This document shows, in pieces, positions 27,586 through 38,329 of a stretch of 53,097 nucleotides of DNA (position 1 is the first letter of the stretch; each line of letters starts with the position of its first letter). Location of the stretch: assembly GCF_002940065.1 (NCBI RefSeq), contig NZ_MDEJ01000011.1, positions 1-53,097 on the forward strand, given 5' to 3'. This stretch comes from Xanthomonas populi. Lineage in GTDB: Bacteria > Pseudomonadota > Gammaproteobacteria > Xanthomonadales > Xanthomonadaceae. The translations under genes were made by a program, and so were the position numbers. The notes beneath the pieces are model-generated. The model was given only the letters and a program-made list of their open reading frames with translations, did not search any database and had not been told where the DNA came from.

Positions 27586-30414
27586 TTATTCAGCGACTTG
27601 GTCGTTGAACGGATTGAGGAGCGCATCGGCGACCAGCTTCTGCTGTTCGACGATGTGGTCGGCCATGTGGCCGGCGGCAGGCGAGGGCGAACGGACACGG
27701 CCGGCGTAATGCAGGCTCTGGCCGCTGGTCAGGCAGAAGTTGAGGTGGTGGCGGATCTGGTACCAGGCACCCTGGTTCTGCGGCTCTTCCTGACACCACA
27801 CCACGTCGGTGGCGTTGGCATAGGCCTTGAGCTCGGACGCCAGCTGCGCACGCGGGAACGGATACAGCTGCTCCACGCGCAGGATGGCGACGTCGTCCTG
27901 GCCACGCTTGATCTGGTCTTCAAACAGGTCGTAATAGACCTTGCCCGAGCACAGCACCACGCGCTTGATCTTGCCGGGGTCGGCCTTGGCATCTGGAATC
28001 AGGTGCTGGAACTCGCCCTCGGCCAGTTCTTCCAGGCTCGACACCGCCAGCTTGTGGCGCAGCAGCGACTTGGGCGTCATCACCACCAGCGGCTTGCGGG
28101 TGGTCATGCGCATCTGACGACGGATCATGTGGAAGCACTGCGCCGGGGTGGTCGGCACGCATACCAGCATGTTCTCCAGCGCGCACAGCTGCAGGAAGCG
28201 CTCCAGACGCGCGGAGCTGTGCTCCGGGCCCTGGCCTTCGTAGCCGTGCGGCAGGAACAGCGACAGGCCCGCGATGCGGCCCCACTTGGCTTCACCGGCG
28301 GCGATGAACTGATCGATCACCACCTGCGCGCCGTTGGCGAAGTCGCCGAACTGCGCTTCCCAGACGCACAACGCGTTCGGGTCGGTGGTGGAATAGCCGT
28401 ATTCGAAGCCCATCACCGCTTCTTCGCTGAGCAGGGAGTCGATCACGGTGGCGTGTTCGGGGTTTTCCACCAGCTGGCGCAGCGGCATGTAATAGCTGTC
28501 GCTCTTCTGGTCATGCAGGATTGCGTGACGGTGGAAGAACGTGCCGCGGCCGGCATCCTGGCCGACCAGACGCAGCTTGTGTCCTTCTGCCAGCAGCGTT
28601 GCATAAGCCAGGTTTTCGGCAAAGCCCCAGTCGCCGGCCTGCTGGCCGGAGGCCATTTTGACGCGGTCGTCGTAGATCTTGGCCACGCGTGCATGCAGCT
28701 CCACGCCTTCCGGAATCGTGGTGATCAGCTTGGCCAGGCGGTCCAGTTGCTCGCGCTTGACGCGCGTATCGACCGGGTCGGCAGCGGTGCCGACCAGATA
28801 CTTCGACCAGTCGATGGCGAATTCGTCCGGCTTGCGCGTGGCCAATTCGGTTGTGTACTCGCCCGAATCGAGCTTGTTGCGGTAGCCGTCGACCAGCGCC
28901 TTGGCTTCGTCGGCGCTCAGCACGCCATCGCTTTCCAGCGTGTTGGCGTACAGCTCGCGAGTGGTCTTGTGCTTGCGGATGGTCTGGTACATCACCGGCT
29001 GGGTCGCTGCCGGTTCGTCGGCCTCGTTATGGCCCCAACGGCGGTAGCAGACCAGGTCGATGACCACGTCCTTCTTGAACTGCTGGCGGAATTCGTAGGC
29101 CAGCTTGGACACGAACATCACCGCGTCCGGGTCGTCACCGTTCACATGGAACACCGGCGCGCCGATCATCTTGGCGACGTCCGTGCAGTACAGCGTGGAA
29201 CGGGCGTCGTCGCGGGCACTGGTGGTGAAGCCGATCTGGTTGTTGATGACGATGTGCACGGTGCCGCCGACGGCGAAACCGCGCGCCTGCGACATCTGGA
29301 ACAACTCCATCACCACGCCCTGGCCGGCGAATGCGGCATCGCCATGGATCAGGATCGGCAGCACTGTCTTGCGCTCTGCATCGCCGAAGCGTTCCTGACG
29401 CGAGCGCACGCTGCCTACCACGACCGGGTCGACGATTTCCAGGTGCGATGGGTTGAACGCCAGCGCCAGATGCACCTGCTTGTCGCTACCGACGGCGATG
29501 TCGGCCGAAAAGCCCATGTGGTACTTGACGTCGCCAGTGTGCGCGCGGTCGTCGTGGGCATGCTCGAACTTGCCTTCGAACTCGTCGAACAGCTTGCGCG
29601 GATTCTTGCCCAGCGTATTGACCAGCACATTGAGGCGGCCGCGGTGGGCCATGCCGATCACGATGTCCTTCACCTGATCGTTGCCGGACTGGCGAATGAT
29701 CTCGTCCATCATCGGAATCAACGCATCGCCGCCTTCCAGCGAGAAGCGCTTCTGACCGACGTACTTAGTGTGCAGGTAGCGCTCCAGGCCTTCGGCGGCG
29801 GTGAGCCGCTCCAGCGTGCGCTTGCGGCTGGAAGCGTCGCCTGCGATCTTGCCGCCGGCATCTTCCAGGCGCTTGTAGATCCACTGGCGTTGGTCGAATT
29901 CCTGGATGTGCATGAACTCTGCGCCGATGGTGCTGGCGTAGGTCGCCTTCAGGCGGGTCAGCAGGTCCTTCAGCTTCATCCTCGGCTGACCACCGACACC
30001 GCCGGTGCTGAATTCGCTGTCCATATCCGCCTGCGACAGGCTATGGAACGGCAGGTCCAGATCGGGCGGATTGACTGGGGGGGTGAGGCCGAGCGGGTCG
30101 AGCTGCGCACCGAGGTGACCACGCGCACGGTAGGCGGTGATCAGGCGACCGACGTTGCGCTCGCGCTCGTCATTGGCACCGGCGCCGTTCCCGGCATTGG
30201 CTGCCTGCTTGGAGGCAGTGATGATGTGGGCGATGGCGGCCGAGTGCGGCACATCCCCGGCATCGCGACCTTTGAAGTCGTCGAAATAGCTCTTCCACTT
30301 CGGATCGAGACTGTCCGGGGCGACGAGGTACTGCTCGTACAGATCCTCAATGTAGGCGGCGTTGCCGCCGGCGAGCTGCGATGACTCTGCGAACTGCTTT
30401 AGGAGATTATCCAC
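27586..30414 (-). CDS. sucA: 2-Oxoglutarate dehydrogenase E1 component
   Basis: This thiamine-dependent E1 decarboxylates 2-oxoglutarate and succinylates the E2 lipoate in the TCA cycle. The 942-residue length is typical. The N-terminus reads MDNLLKQFAESSQLAGGNAA, followed by EDLYEQYLVAPDSLDPKW (E2-binding region). IVIGMAHRGRLNVLVNTLGK, HIVINNQIGFTT and HGDAAFAGQGVVMELFQMS mark the thiamine diphosphate core. The transketolase-like half includes LPHGYEGQGPEHSSARLERF. The start is GTG at 30414. It is the first gene of sucA-sucB-lpd and has a likely promoter about 90 bp upstream. Confidence 0.98.
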   Translation of the reverse strand: MDNLLKQFAESSQLAGGNAAYIEDLYEQYLVAPDSLDPKWKSYFDDFKGRDAGDVPHSAAIAHIITASKQAANAGNGAGANDERERNVGRLITAYRARGHLGAQLDPLGLTPPVNPPDLDLPFHSLSQADMDSEFSTGGVGGQPRMKLKDLLTRLKATYASTIGAEFMHIQEFDQRQWIYKRLEDAGGKIAGDASSRKRTLERLTAAEGLERYLHTKYVGQKRFSLEGGDALIPMMDEIIRQSGNDQVKDIVIGMAHRGRLNVLVNTLGKNPRKLFDEFEGKFEHAHDDRAHTGDVKYHMGFSADIAVGSDKQVHLALAFNPSHLEIVDPVVVGSVRSRQERFGDAERKTVLPILIHGDAAFAGQGVVMELFQMSQARGFAVGGTVHIVINNQIGFTTSARDDARSTLYCTDVAKMIGAPVFHVNGDDPDAVMFVSKLAYEFRQQFKKDVVIDLVCYRRWGHNEADEPAATQPVMYQTIRKHKTTRELYANTLESDGVLSADEAKALVDGYRNKLDSGEYTTELATRKPDEFAIDWSKYLVGTAADPVDTRVKREQLDRLAKLITTIPEGVELHARVAKIYDDRVKMASGQQAGDWGFAENLAYATLLAEGHKLRLVGQDAGRGTFFHRHAILHDQKSDSYYMPLRQLVENPEHATVIDSLLSEEAVMGFEYGYSTTDPNALCVWEAQFGDFANGAQVVIDQFIAAGEAKWGRIAGLSLFLPHGYEGQGPEHSSARLERFLQLCALENMLVCVPTTPAQCFHMIRRQMRMTTRKPLVVMTPKSLLRHKLAVSSLEELAEGEFQHLIPDAKADPGKIKRVVLCSGKVYYDLFEDQIKRGQDDVAILRVEQLYPFPRAQLASELKAYANATDVVWCQEEPQNQGAWYQIRHHLNFCLTSGQSLHYAGRVRSPSPAAGHMADHIVEQQKLVADALLNPFNDQVAE

Positions 30415-30500
30415 GATGGTAAGTCGGGTCTGCTGTGAGGGATGATTGTGCGGAGGCGGCGGGGCGAGATGCCCGATCGGGCGGTATCAAAGCTCACAAA

Positions 30501-30506
30501 ATTATA
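30501..30506 (-). promoter_or_regulatory. Likely -10 element of the suc operon promoter
   Basis: A perfect TATAAT on the minus strand, 87 bp upstream of the sucA GTG. No good -35 is visible at the usual distance. A CCCCCT/AGGGGG hairpin lies immediately upstream. Confidence 0.45.
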
Positions 30507-30595
30507 CCCCCTTGCGCTAGTGAGGGGGCGTCTGCGAGCTGATCGGACGGGTAGGTCGACCGACCTCGCACCTACGTGCGAAGGACGCTGCGCCA

Positions 30596-31528
30596 TCAGA
30601 TGCCGAGCGCGCGCGGTTCGCTCCAAAGTCCGCTGCGCTCCCATATCTGCGCGAATTCCCGCTCCAGCTGGCGACTGCGCGCGGCGCCCGACAGCCAGGT
30701 TTCGCCGTCGTCGAAGCGATGGCCTGTTGGACGAAAGTAGTAGGCGTCATCGCCCACCACATAGGCCGATGCATAGCTGCTATCGACCGGGTCGCTGACC
30801 GCGCGGAAGCGAAACACGCTGGGCAGACGCTGGGCCAGCCGCAACATCGCGCTGCCACTGGCGTTGGCGCTTGCGGTGCCCTGCACCAGCACATGCACGC
30901 GTTTGTCGTGACGGGCGGTGGCGAAGCGACGCAGCGCATCGAGTGCCGCCGCGTTGTCGAACAGTGGCGGATCCAGTGCGCGCGTGTAGATCAACACTTG
31001 CCGGCGTGCGGCGCACAGCAGGCCGGTGGTGGCGGCCAGGGCTGCGCTCAGATTCTCGACTGCCATCGGGCCGTCAAGGCGGCGATACAGGGCAATGGCT
31101 GGTGCGCCACTCGTATCGAGGGCGCGATCAGGATGAAATTCAGGGGATGCTTCGGGCAGAAAGCCGAGGCGTGCGAACACAGCCTGCGCATGTGAGTTGA
31201 CGCGTGCGCTCAGGCTAGGCCAGCCGCGTTGGCGGGCGTTGTCCACTGCGGCTGTAAGCAATTGGTCGGCAATGCCACGGCGACGCCAGTCGTGGAGCAC
31301 GCCGAGCCTGTCGATGCGACGGTCGGGTGTGAGCCGCACCGCGGCGATCAGCTGGCCGTCGTCGGTGCGCATGGCCAACTGCAGGCTGATGGGATCCAGT
31401 GCGTCCCATGCGGCATCGCGGGTGGTGCCAACAGTGCCGGTGGTGCACGCCAGGCGTAGCGCACGCAGGGCCGCGGCGTCGAGCGCCTGATCCAGCGAGA
31501 CGGTCTGCGGCCTGGCGTGGTGGTTCAT
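30596..31528 (-). CDS. GNAT N-acetyltransferase with C-terminal DUF7931 domain
   Basis: A 310-residue two-domain protein. The first half (about 20-155) is a GNAT fold: LQLAMRTDDGQLIAAVRLTP, LGVLHDWRRRGIADQLLTAA (acetyl-CoA loop RRRGIA) and RVNSHAQAVFARLGFLPEAS. The second half (about 160-310) is not a GNAT. It resembles the phospholipase-D-like DUF7931 domain and contains RQVLIYTRALDPPLFDNAAA, KRVHVLVQ and YYFRPTGHRFDDGETWLS. Its substrate is unknown. The ATG overlaps the RoxA-gene stop as ATGA, so the two are co-translated, suggesting a shared role in ribosome or protein modification (inference). Confidence 0.85.
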   Translation of the reverse strand: MNHHARPQTVSLDQALDAAALRALRLACTTGTVGTTRDAAWDALDPISLQLAMRTDDGQLIAAVRLTPDRRIDRLGVLHDWRRRGIADQLLTAAVDNARQRGWPSLSARVNSHAQAVFARLGFLPEASPEFHPDRALDTSGAPAIALYRRLDGPMAVENLSAALAATTGLLCAARRQVLIYTRALDPPLFDNAAALDALRRFATARHDKRVHVLVQGTASANASGSAMLRLAQRLPSVFRFRAVSDPVDSSYASAYVVGDDAYYFRPTGHRFDDGETWLSGAARSRQLEREFAQIWERSGLWSEPRALGI

Positions 31529-33048
31529 GCGCGCTTGGGAGATGCGTCGGTGTCGCCGGCGTCGTCGCCAGCGTCCGATGCCTCGTCGTCGCGATCGTCG
31601 CGATCGTCGTTCTGATCGGCGTCTTCGTCTTGCTCGGCGTCACCCGCTTCGGCCGGGCCGTCCGCGGCGTCTGCGACCTTCTCGACGTCTGCCTCGGCGT
31701 CGATCTCATCGTCCGCATCCTGCGTGTTGGCCTCGACGTCGGCATCGTCACGGTCGGCCGACAGGCTCAGTACGTGTGCCTGGTCGTCGTCGATGTCTTC
31801 GAAGTCGTCGTCCGCTTCGTCACGGGCGCGCTGGTAATGGCCCTGCGCCAGCAGTTCCAGCACCACTTCGCGGCCGCGAACCGACAACTGCGCATACAGC
31901 GCGCCGTCGATTTCTTCGGCGGCGGACAGGCGCGCGGCGTCCTTGGCCGACAACGCAAATCCCAGGCCGCTGCAAAACAGCGTGGCGCCGCGCTTGGCAC
32001 GCCGCCATGCCAGCCGCGACCACGGATGGCGATGCAGCAACACACCTTCTTCCAGCGCCTGCTCGAGCGCCTCGCGCGGAATGCGCTCAGGCGCAGGCAC
32101 CACGTTGCCGGAGGCGCGGTAGGTGGTCATGAAGCGGCCGAACCAGTCGCCCAGGCGATCAGGGTCGTTGATGCGCAGCGCGTTGAGCGCTTCGACTACG
32201 CGGTTCATCGCGGTGACGTCGATCTCGTAAGGGTCGGCCGGCACTTTCAGGTCTTCGTCGTGATAACGCACGGCTTCGTCGGCATCGGCGATCAAGGTGT
32301 CGAGATAGTCGCCGATCAGCTCGGCCGAGGACGGCGCGCGGGTGCCGATGGAGAAGGTCAGGCAAGCGTCTTCGGCCACGCCGTGATGCGGCACCAGCGG
32401 CGGCAGATACAGCATGTCGCCCGGGCCCAGCACCCAGTCGTGGGTGGGCTTGAACGTGCTGAGCAGCTTGAGCTCGACATCGTCGCGGAACGCCAGCGGC
32501 GCGGCCTTGCGGCCCTGTTGTGCGCGCGCGTCGATCTGCCAGCGGCGGTGGCCCTGGCCCTGCAGCAGGAACACGTCGTAATGGTCGACATGCGCGCCGA
32601 CCGAACCGCCGGTAGCGGCGAAGCTGATCATGATGTCGTCCAGGCGCCAGCGCGGCAGGAAGCGGAACTGCTCCAGCAACGCGCGCACGTCGGCGTCCCA
32701 CTTGTCCACATCCTGCACCAGCAGGGTCCAGTCGTGATTGGGCAGGCCGGGGAAGTCGGTTTCCTGAAACGGGCCAGTACGCACGTTCCAGTCGTCGGTG
32801 GCGCGGTCGTGGCTGATCAGTCGCGCCAGCACGCCGTCTTCGCAGGCCAGGCCGGCCAGATCTTCCGGCTGCAGCGGCGATTGGAAGTCTGGGAACGCGT
32901 TACGGATCAGCAGCGGGTGTTTGTGCCAGTAGTTGCGCAGGAAGCGCTCGACCGGCATCCCCAGCGGCTGGTCGCGGGTGGCATGGATCTCGAAAGGCAG
33001 CGGCGCGCCTTTTCTGGCGACTGTCTTTTTTGCGGCGGTCTTGTTCAT
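31525..33048 (-). CDS. roxA: JmjC/cupin oxygenase, RoxA (YcfD) family, with long acidic tail
   Basis: YcfD/RoxA proteins hydroxylate an Arg of ribosomal protein L16 using Fe(II) and 2-oxoglutarate. The core matches: IHATRDQPLGMPVERFLRNY, WHKHPLLIRNAFPDF, the iron site GAHVDHYDVFLLQGQG (His153, Asp155) with a second His near 221 (LPPLVPHHGVAED), and the C-terminal winged-helix region. The protein is 507 residues long; the extra length is a roughly 99-residue acidic tail from about 409 (RDEADDDFEDIDDDQA to SDAGDDAGDTDASPKRA), almost all Asp, Glu and Ala. Downstream GNAT/DUF7931 gene overlaps by 4 bp. The L16 target is family knowledge, not shown here. Confidence 0.85.
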   Translation of the reverse strand: MNKTAAKKTVARKGAPLPFEIHATRDQPLGMPVERFLRNYWHKHPLLIRNAFPDFQSPLQPEDLAGLACEDGVLARLISHDRATDDWNVRTGPFQETDFPGLPNHDWTLLVQDVDKWDADVRALLEQFRFLPRWRLDDIMISFAATGGSVGAHVDHYDVFLLQGQGHRRWQIDARAQQGRKAAPLAFRDDVELKLLSTFKPTHDWVLGPGDMLYLPPLVPHHGVAEDACLTFSIGTRAPSSAELIGDYLDTLIADADEAVRYHDEDLKVPADPYEIDVTAMNRVVEALNALRINDPDRLGDWFGRFMTTYRASGNVVPAPERIPREALEQALEEGVLLHRHPWSRLAWRRAKRGATLFCSGLGFALSAKDAARLSAAEEIDGALYAQLSVRGREVVLELLAQGHYQRARDEADDDFEDIDDDQAHVLSLSADRDDADVEANTQDADDEIDAEADVEKVADAADGPAEAGDAEQDEDADQNDDRDDRDDEASDAGDDAGDTDASPKRA

Positions 33049-33302
33049 CGTGTGGCGGGTCCTACTGGAAAAGCCGGTGCTGTGCGGCCGGCGAAGTTGC
33101 CTATTGTCGCCCAGCCCGCTGCGCGATGCCTTGCTGGCGGATGTCGCAGTAAGGTTTCAGTGCAAGTGTCTCTGCTACCCAAGGTATTGCCGGGTATGCG
33201 CTGGTCGCGCTGGTTGGTAGCGGGCGTCAGCGGCTTAGAGTGGCTAACAACATGGAGCGAGCGCCGGTCTGGCACTGAGCGCAGTCGTTCTGTTAGCCGT
33301 TT

Positions 33303-33746
33303 TTAGCGGGTGGAGAGCTGGTTGTCGCTGCCGTCATCATTGACTACTGCGGTGCCGGACTGCTGGGTGATGGGGTTGTCGCGGCCGTGCACTGTGGCCG
33401 CAGCGATCGCCTGCGCCTGATTGTCGTCACCAGGCACCAGCAGCGTGTCGATGCGTCCGGCCTTGAGCGTGGACTTGCGGCTGAACAGTTCGATGGTCTT
33501 GGCATCGCCAGCCAGGGTGACCTCGGCAGCGTCGCCAACGATGCGCGCCACTTCGGCGCGCTCGATCTGGACGATCGCATGATCGCCCAGTACGGCGATC
33601 GTGCCGCAGGCGCCCTTGAAGATCAGATGGGCGTTGTTGCCGGTCAGGTCGAGGTGATGCCCGTCGCAGCTGACCGTGCCGCTGGTCGAGGTGACCATCA
33701 GTGTCGGCCGCTCGCCACTGCTGGCGAACTGGGTGGTGCCGTCCAT
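33303..33746 (-). CDS. DUF3060-domain protein
   Basis: A 147-residue protein whose middle is a series of short beta strands with Gly/Asn turns (VSCDGHHLDLTGNNAHLIFK, then IVGDAAEVTLAGDAKTIELF), the pattern of DUF3060 beta-helix repeats. No signal peptide is visible from ATG 33746, yet DUF3060 proteins are usually exported, so the N-terminus may have been lost or the start misplaced. The region upstream is occupied by the end of purB, 37 bp away on the same strand. Function unknown. Confidence 0.65.
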   Translation of the reverse strand: MDGTTQFASSGERPTLMVTSTSGTVSCDGHHLDLTGNNAHLIFKGACGTIAVLGDHAIVQIERAEVARIVGDAAEVTLAGDAKTIELFSRKSTLKAGRIDTLLVPGDDNQAQAIAAATVHGRDNPITQQSGTAVVNDDGSDNQLSTR

Positions 33747-33783
33747 GCTAACGTCGTGATGCCGGTGGGTTGGGTGCAGATTG

Positions 33784-35187
<1,404 letters not shown>

Positions 35188-36534
35188 CTACGCCGCCCCG
35201 GCGCCGGCTTCGCCCATCGGTCGGACCGTGACCGCCTGGATCCGGTGCCCGGCCATGCGCCGCAATGTCAGGTCGTGGCCGTCCAGCTGCAGGGTTTCGC
35301 CTTCTTCGGGCAGCCGCTGCAGCCTGTGCACGATCAGGCCGCCGACCGAATTGACGTGGTCCGGGGGCGCTCAGATCGCGGCCGAGCAGGCGTTCCAGGC
35401 GGAAGATCGAGGTGCTGCCTGCCACCAGCAGCGAGCCGTCCTGGCTGCGGATCGGGGCGTCGCGCACCACGTGGCGGTGCGCGTCCTCGATCTCGCCGAC
35501 CACTACTTCCAGCAGGTCCTCCAGGGTGAAGAAGCCCAGGATGCGGCCTTCGTCCTCCACGCACAGCGCCAGATGCGTGGTGCCGGTGCGGAACTCTTCC
35601 AGCGCGCTGGGAATCGGGGTTTCCAGGGTCAGCAACGTGGCCGGGCGCAGCAGCGGGCGCAGATCGTCCAGGTCCTGGCCGCGCGCCATCGCCACCAGCA
35701 GATCCTTGGTATGCAGGATACCCAATACCTGCTCGCCATCGGCGTTAAACCACGGGTAGCGGCTGTAGCGCGATTCGCTGAATTCGGCCAACACGGTTTC
35801 CATCGTCATTCCCTCGCGCAGGCTGCGCATGTGCTCGCGTGGGCGCATGAGATCGCCGCGACCAGGTCGGGAAATTCCATCGCGTGGCTCATCAAGGCCA
35901 GCTCGTGATCGGGCGTGGCCGCGTTGGGATCCTTGCGGCCGACGATCAGCATCAGTTCTTCGCGCGAATAGCGATGCGATTGGTGTTCCACATCGCCCCA
36001 GCCCAGCACGCACAGCAACCGGTTGGCGCTGTTGTTGAGCACCCAGATCGCCGGATACATGACCCAATAAAATACGTAGAGCGGCGTGGCGGTCCACAGC
36101 GACATCAACTCCGGACGGTGAATAGCCATGGTCTTGGGCGCCAATTCGCCCAGCACGATGTGCAGAAACGAAATCAGGCTGAAAGCAATTGCTAATGCAG
36201 TGAATTGCGCAGCTTCCGGCGAGAGGCCGAGCACGTCGAACACCGGCTGCAGCAGATGCGCAAACGCAGGTTTACCGACCCAGCCCAATCCGAGTGAGGC
36301 CAGGGTAATACCAAGCTGGCATGCCGACAGATACGCATCCAGATGTGCATGCACCCCGAGCAGCAAACGCCCGCGCCATCCGTTGTGCTGCGCCAGGCCC
36401 ACTGCTTGCGTGTGGCGCAACTTTACCAGCGCGAACTCGGCGGAAACGAAGAAGCCATTCAACAGCACCAGCAGTAATGCGACGAACAGCATCAGCACGT
36501 TACCGAGCATAGCGTGCGCCTCGCTGGTGTGCAT
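35188..36534 (-). pseudogene. CNNM/CorC (hemolysin-family) membrane protein with two frameshifts
   Basis: The N-terminal CNNM domain (LFVALLLVLLNGFFVSAEFA, LGITLASLGLGWVGKPAFAH) runs from ATG 36534, or ATG 36510 (MLGNVLM). Sense is lost after MEFPDLVA near 35856, where one base is missing. A second frame carries the CBS pair (DLMRPREHMRSLREGMTMET, EQVLGILHTKDLLVAMARG, then FFTLEDLLEVVVGEIED) and is itself lost near 35365, where a run of five G/C gives one extra base. The original frame then finishes a CorC_HlyC domain (DHVNSVGGLIVHRLQRLPEE) to TAG at 35188. The two indels cancel in phase. The full protein would be about 448 residues, a putative divalent-cation transporter. As read it is truncated after its membrane domain. 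Confidence 0.88.
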
Positions 36535-36796
36535 CGGCGGTAGGTCTACGCATCAGCTGCTGCGCGCGCGCGGTGGTGCGGTGTGCAAAAAAAGAGGCAC
36601 GTGATGCGTTTCTACAGTCAGGGTCGTCGCCCACGGCGGCTTGGTACCTCGTATTGATCAATGGGCAGTATAGCCCACAGTCTCCGACGACACGGTCGCA
36701 ACGCCGCGAGCGAGTATCGTAGGCAGCCTCGCCAGCGTGGGCACGCCCCCTACCAGCCATCCATCACCACAAACCAACCATGTGCGGAGAGTGCAG

Positions 36797-38203
36797 ATGA
36801 GCGAACGTTTCAGGACCGAACACGACAGCATGGGGCAATTGCAGGTGCCCGCCGATGCATTTTGGGGCGCGCAGACCCAGCGTGCCGTGCAAAATTTTCC
36901 GGTGTCCGGTCAGCCGATGCCGCGTGGCTTCATTCGCGCGCTGGGCCTGATCAAGGCAGCCGCAGCCGGCGTCAATGCCGAGCTTGGATTGCTGCCCAAG
37001 TCGATCGCCAAGACGGTGCAGGACGCCGCGTTGCAGGTGGCTAAGGGCACGTTTGATGCGCAATTTCCGATCGATGTCTACCAGACCGGTTCGGGCACCT
37101 CGTCCAACATGAATGCCAACGAGGTGATTGCGACGCTGGCTACGCGCGCCGGCAAGGAAGCGGTGCATCCCAACGATCACGTCAATCTGGGGCAGAGTTC
37201 CAACGACGTGGTGCCCACTGCGATCCGCGTCTGTGCGTTGCTGGCGGTGCAAGAGCACCTGCAGCCCGCGCTCAAGCATCTGCGCAAGACCATCGACAAA
37301 CGCGCCAAAGGCCTGAGCAAGGTGGTAAAGACCGGGCGCACGCATCTGATGGATGCGATGCCGCTGACCTTCGGTCAGGAATTCGGCGCGTGGTCGGCGC
37401 AGTTGAGTTCGGCGCAGGAGCGCATCGACGATTCGCTCAAACGCTTGCGCCGTCTGCCGCTGGGCGGCACCGCGATCGGCACTGGCATCAATGCAGATCC
37501 GCGTTTTGGCGGTAAGGCGGCCAAGGCCTTGTCGAGCTTGAGCAGATTCAAGTTCGAGAGTGCGGAAAACAAGTTCGAAGGCTTGGCCGCGCAGGACGAT
37601 GCAGTGGAATTGTCCGGTCAGCTCAATGCACTGGCAGTTGCACTCATCAAGATTGCAAATGATTTGCGCTGGATGAATGCCGGGCCATTGGCGGGGTTGG
37701 GCGAGATCGAATTGCCGGCGCTGCAGCCGGGCAGCTCGATCATGCCAGGCAAGGTCAACCCGGTGATTCCCGAAGCCACCGTGATGGCGTGTGCACAGGT
37801 CATCGGCCACCACACCGCGATTACCGTGGCTGGGCAGACCGGCAATTTCCAGTTGAACGTGACGCTGCCACTGATCGCCTACAACCTGCTGGATTCGATC
37901 ACCTTATTGGGCAATGTGTCGCGGCTGCTCGCCGATACCGCAATCGCCGGACTGAAGGTGCGTCAGGAGCGCGTGCGCGAGGCGCTGGAGCGCAATCCGA
38001 TCCTGGTCACTGCGCTCAACCCGATCATTGGCTATGAGAAGGCCGCCGCCATCGCCAAGCGTGCTTACAAGGAGCAGCGCCCGGTGCTGGACGTGGCCAT
38101 GCAACACAGCGGGCTCAGCGAAGCGGATCTGCGGCGTTTGCTGGATCCGGCTGCGCTGACGCGTGGCGGCATCCAGGCCGGCAGTCGTGGGGGCGGTGGC
38201 TGA
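36797..38203 (+). CDS. fumC: Fumarate hydratase class II
   Basis: FumC interconverts fumarate and malate in the TCA cycle without an iron-sulphur cluster. Start ATG 36797 gives MSERFRTEHDSMGQLQVPAD, the family N-terminus. The 468 residues include FWGAQTQRAVQNFPVSGQPM, TGSGTSSNMNANEVIATLAT, the active-site loop LQPGSSIMPGKVNPVIPEAT and KTGRTHLMDAMPLTFGQEFG. In-frame codons between 36737 and 36797 are upstream leader. A long palindromic repeat follows 14 bp after the stop. It is divergent from the CNNM gene. Confidence 0.97.
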   Translation: MSERFRTEHDSMGQLQVPADAFWGAQTQRAVQNFPVSGQPMPRGFIRALGLIKAAAAGVNAELGLLPKSIAKTVQDAALQVAKGTFDAQFPIDVYQTGSGTSSNMNANEVIATLATRAGKEAVHPNDHVNLGQSSNDVVPTAIRVCALLAVQEHLQPALKHLRKTIDKRAKGLSKVVKTGRTHLMDAMPLTFGQEFGAWSAQLSSAQERIDDSLKRLRRLPLGGTAIGTGINADPRFGGKAAKALSSLSRFKFESAENKFEGLAAQDDAVELSGQLNALAVALIKIANDLRWMNAGPLAGLGEIELPALQPGSSIMPGKVNPVIPEATVMACAQVIGHHTAITVAGQTGNFQLNVTLPLIAYNLLDSITLLGNVSRLLADTAIAGLKVRQERVREALERNPILVTALNPIIGYEKAAAIAKRAYKEQRPVLDVAMQHSGLSEADLRRLLDPAALTRGGIQAGSRGGGG

Positions 38204-38216
38204 TCGCTGCTTTGTT

Positions 38217-38282
38217 TAGGAGCGCACTGGTGCGCGATGTGCCGTTATCGATAACGCCTCATCGCGCACCAGTGCGTTCCTA
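38217..38282. repeat. 66-bp near-perfect palindromic intergenic repeat
   Basis: TAGGAGCGCACTGGTGCGCG is mirrored by CGCGCACCAGTGCGTTCCTA (22 of 23 positions pair), with an inner perfect CGTTATCGATAACG. It sits between convergent fumC and the lipoprotein gene and could end transcription from both sides. Confidence 0.85.
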
Positions 38283-38329
38283 CCGGGGCTCGCGTGACTC
38301 CGCGGTTTCCACGCAGCTTCGCGCGCTCG

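Noticed and set aside
26908-30384. A very long plus-strand open frame (over 1100 codons) opposite sucA and sucB
   Set aside because: It is the antisense shadow of two well-conserved TCA-cycle genes in high-GC DNA. Its translation has no recognisable domain.
31399-33306. A 635-codon plus-strand frame opposite the RoxA and GNAT genes
   Set aside because: Antisense shadow produced by the GC-rich, low-complexity acidic tail; Val/Arg-rich noise.
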